From assembly GCA_951799405.1 (NCBI GenBank), contig OX637342.1, positions 16,663,298 through 16,727,297 of the forward strand: a stretch of DNA of 64,000 nucleotides, in the 5' to 3' direction. This stretch comes from Agapetus fuscipes (Eukaryota; Arthropoda; Insecta; Trichoptera; Glossosomatidae). Within the stretch, counting starts at the first letter, position 1; each line of letters opens with the position of its first letter. Both the position numbers and the translations under genes were made by a program. Below are positions 61,945 to 64,000 of this stretch, in pieces. The notes under the pieces were generated by a model that saw only the letters and a list, made by a program, of their open reading frames with translations, was not told where the DNA came from and ran no database searches.

Positions 61945-62432
61945 GTAAGGTTCAGTGGTAACACTTCGGATTCTGAATGGAAGGTTGTGGGTTCAAATCC
62001 CGGCGGAGCACAAAAAAATACCATTTATATTTTAAAATTTGCTCTTCACTGGGTTGAATAATTCATAAACCTTTACCAATGACTGGTCACTAAAGGTCCA
62101 TTCAGCCTTACAGCAACTGTGTCTTGCTTGAGAATTGGTGCTTTGTAGCGACGACGACCAAGCTCGTAAAAAGGTCGATAGCTCAATTGCTAGAATGATT
62201 GCATTCCATGCCGAGAGCAAGGTTTCGATCTCAAGGTTTACTTAGCCTTAACAACAAATCAGAACCAGCCTCCCCGGGAGCTGGGAAACCCCCACTTCAA
62301 TGAAAGTGGTTGGTGTGAGGCCGGCGCCCTCACCCGTAAAAATAAATAGGTCCGGAATCGCCACATGCGATCCCTTCGGGGATAACGTAGGCAAGAAATT
62401 ACACTATATGTGTAGCTTAGGTGCGTTTGCGT
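61945..62432 (+). mobile_element. SINE B-A heterodimer
   Basis: SINE B with worn A box (AGGTTCAGTGGTAAC) and good B box (GGTTCAAATCCCGG); joined at AAGCTCGTAAAAAGGTCGAT to SINE A (62172-62432) with tail GTGCGTTTGCG. Confidence 0.82.
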
Positions 62433-62449
62433 TTTTTTAAACGGGAAAT

Positions 62450-62518
62450 CGAAATCGGATTCGAACCCGAGCTAACGGCATAGAATGCAAGCACTCTACC
62501 AACTGAGCTATCGACCAG
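62450..62518 (-). mobile_element. SINE A head only
   Basis: Reverse tRNA-like head: B box GGATTCGAACCCG and A box CCAACTGAGCTATCG. Nothing of the body beyond GGGAAATCG. Confidence 0.7.
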
Positions 62519-62519
62519 A

Positions 62520-63039
62520 CATGCATCCAGAAAATTATAGACACAGACAAACAAGACGAAGAAGAAAAAAAAATAACATAAATAGATATGTAAGGTTGTT
62601 TTTGTGCAAATTTATGACATGTTATGTTGAGTGTTGTTTTTGTTAGGATCTATGTACTCGTGTGTGGCATATCTCGTCCTACTATCATTGTTTACGACAT
62701 GAATGCATCAAAACTCCAAGTAACAAACGTTCCAGCACATCGTTAACCAACAAAAATGCAAGGAAACTAAAAAAGCACCTCTATAGTTGATGCACTTGTA
62801 AGATAAAACGCTTTTGCGGAGTTTAAACGTTGTAGACTTGGCAGGCGTTTGCCAAATATGTAAGGCGGTTGAATAACTTTATTTTATTGATTCCGTAAAC
62901 GCAATACTGCCTTTGGCACACACAAGAAAACCAGCTTAATATCATTCACATATTTTGAGGTTTATTTCCTACAAAAATCAATGCGTTTTTACTGGATTTT
63001 ACTATTACCTTCAGTGCCACTTCTATCAAAGATCAGCGA
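62520..63039. other. No recognisable feature
   Basis: AT-rich. No exon. Confidence 0.4.
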
Positions 63040-63115
63040 TTATCCTGCAACTTTTTCCGACCTTCCCTGAAACAGGGGTGACATTTGCAAAGTGAACCAT
63101 TTTTTAACGGTATGG
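63040..63115 (-). repeat. Element C fragment
   Basis: Central and head part CCTGCAACTTTTTCCGACC..ACCATTTTTTAACGGTATGG. Confidence 0.6.
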
Positions 63116-63209
63116 TCAAAGAATCTCAATCTCGAAGCTCGTATCTCAAACGCAGTGTTAAGAAAATGTACACATTGATTATGTTTCACGTAAACATCGA
63201 TAGTTTACT

Positions 63210-63465
63210 TGGTGAGCGGTATTTTTGTATGCATCACACCTCAAGAGCCCTCTGCAAGCTTGGTTGTCGCTACAAAGCACCAATTCTGAAGCAAAATCCA
63301 TTTTCCGTAGAGCTGATGACCGGTTTGTTTTTAAAGGTTATTGAATTTTTCAAACCAGCGAAGAGCGTATTAAAAAAATACGTACCCATTTTTTGTGTTC
63401 CACTGGGAATCGAAATTACGACCTGCGGAATACGAGTACCTAGCCTAAACTAGTAGACTACAACC
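63210..63465 (-). mobile_element. SINE B copy, (ATT)n-type tail
   Basis: Reverse copy with TGTATGCATCACACCTCAAG module and head CTAGTAGACTACAACCGG. Confidence 0.75.
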
Positions 63466-63644
63466 GGAGCGGTTATTATTGATATAATATGTCCCATTTC
63501 TTCTTGCGTCATTTCTTCTTCAATCTATTTAATATCCTGCAGCATAAACAGGGCAATGTTTCTTTTCTAAAAAAATACTTCGTAAAATACAAACAGCTGT
63601 GAGAACAGTTAATTGTTTTAAGTTTGCCATCTTGCGCGTCAATA

Positions 63645-63860
63645 AAGAAAGCGCAAATTCTCAAGAAAGACCCGGTTTTCTGTAAGACTAGATGTACCTT
63701 TGGTGACCGGTTTTTGGTAAAGGTATTTTAATTTTTCACCCTAGCAAAGAGCATAATATTTGAAATTATAAATTATATTTTTTGTGCTCTTCCGGGAATC
63801 GAACCCGCAACCTTCCATTAACGAGTTCAAAACGTTACCAATAGACTATGGACCGGTCAT
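63645..63860 (-). mobile_element. SINE B copy, tail lost
   Basis: Reverse copy from AGCGCAAATTCTCAAGAAAG to head ACTATGGACCGGTC. B box GGAATCGAACCCGC intact. Confidence 0.8.
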
Positions 63861-64000
63861 ATATCTCTTATGATGTATTACTAATGTATGAGTATCTCTT
63901 AGGTCTTTTTCTCTAAAGTAACAATTCGTAAAAGATGATGTATTTATAAAGGAATATTTTCAGTGATGTCGTTTCTTGGATGCATGTAAAGTAAACCTCA

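Overview
This is an AT-rich, repeat-crowded stretch of animal nuclear DNA. An intron-rich gene, several tRNA-derived SINEs, LINE 3' ends, a Penelope-like element and LTR elements all point to a metazoan. The receptor gene looks arthropod-like and a crustacean is my best guess, but nothing here fixes the taxon. There are no bacterial operons and no CRISPR array.

The one host gene I can support lies on the minus strand from about 42.46 kb down to 9.22 kb. It encodes a kainate-type ionotropic glutamate receptor. I mapped 14 exons by splice-site consensus, phase continuity and protein similarity. Five encode amino-terminal domain (42312-30320), two encode S1 (16579-15601), one M1 (14286-14509), two are alternative M2 pore-loop exons (13343-13480 and 12254-12391), and four encode M3, S2 and M4 (11616-9222). 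The signal-peptide exon upstream and the last cytoplasmic-tail exon were not found. The two pore exons have the same length (138 bp) and the same phases. They differ at the Q/R selectivity-filter position, which is Gln in one and Gly in the other. An array of about seven 11-nt repeats starts next to the donor of the Gly exon.

The introns and the 5' flank (42.5-64 kb) are a dense mosaic of mobile DNA. I use these local names: SINE A (tRNA-like head, TTGCG-rich tail; complete copy at 51393-51732), SINE B (a different tRNA-like head; two alternative tails), SINE D (Leu/Ser-tRNA-like head), element C (about 250 bp, (TTAGAT)n tail, about 30 copies) and repeat F. Several units are composite: 5S rRNA fused to SINE B (twice) and SINE B fused to SINE A (three times with the same junction). 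LTR elements repeatedly inserted at ATAT-like targets, often with younger SINEs nested inside them.

Two LTR retrotransposons look young. The coding one, 52838-56832 on the minus strand, has identical 167-bp LTRs, a GCGCC target duplication, intact gag and pol in overlapping frames, a slippery heptamer plus an 11-bp stem for -1 frameshifting, and a primer site that appears to match the 5' end of tRNA-Phe. The non-coding one, 18346-21823 on the minus strand, has identical 630-bp LTRs and splits a SINE A copy. Other structures are a 928-bp TA-flanked MITE, three foldback elements, an inverted Penelope-like fragment with hammerhead-like ends, and a 15-bp minisatellite at three places in both orientations.
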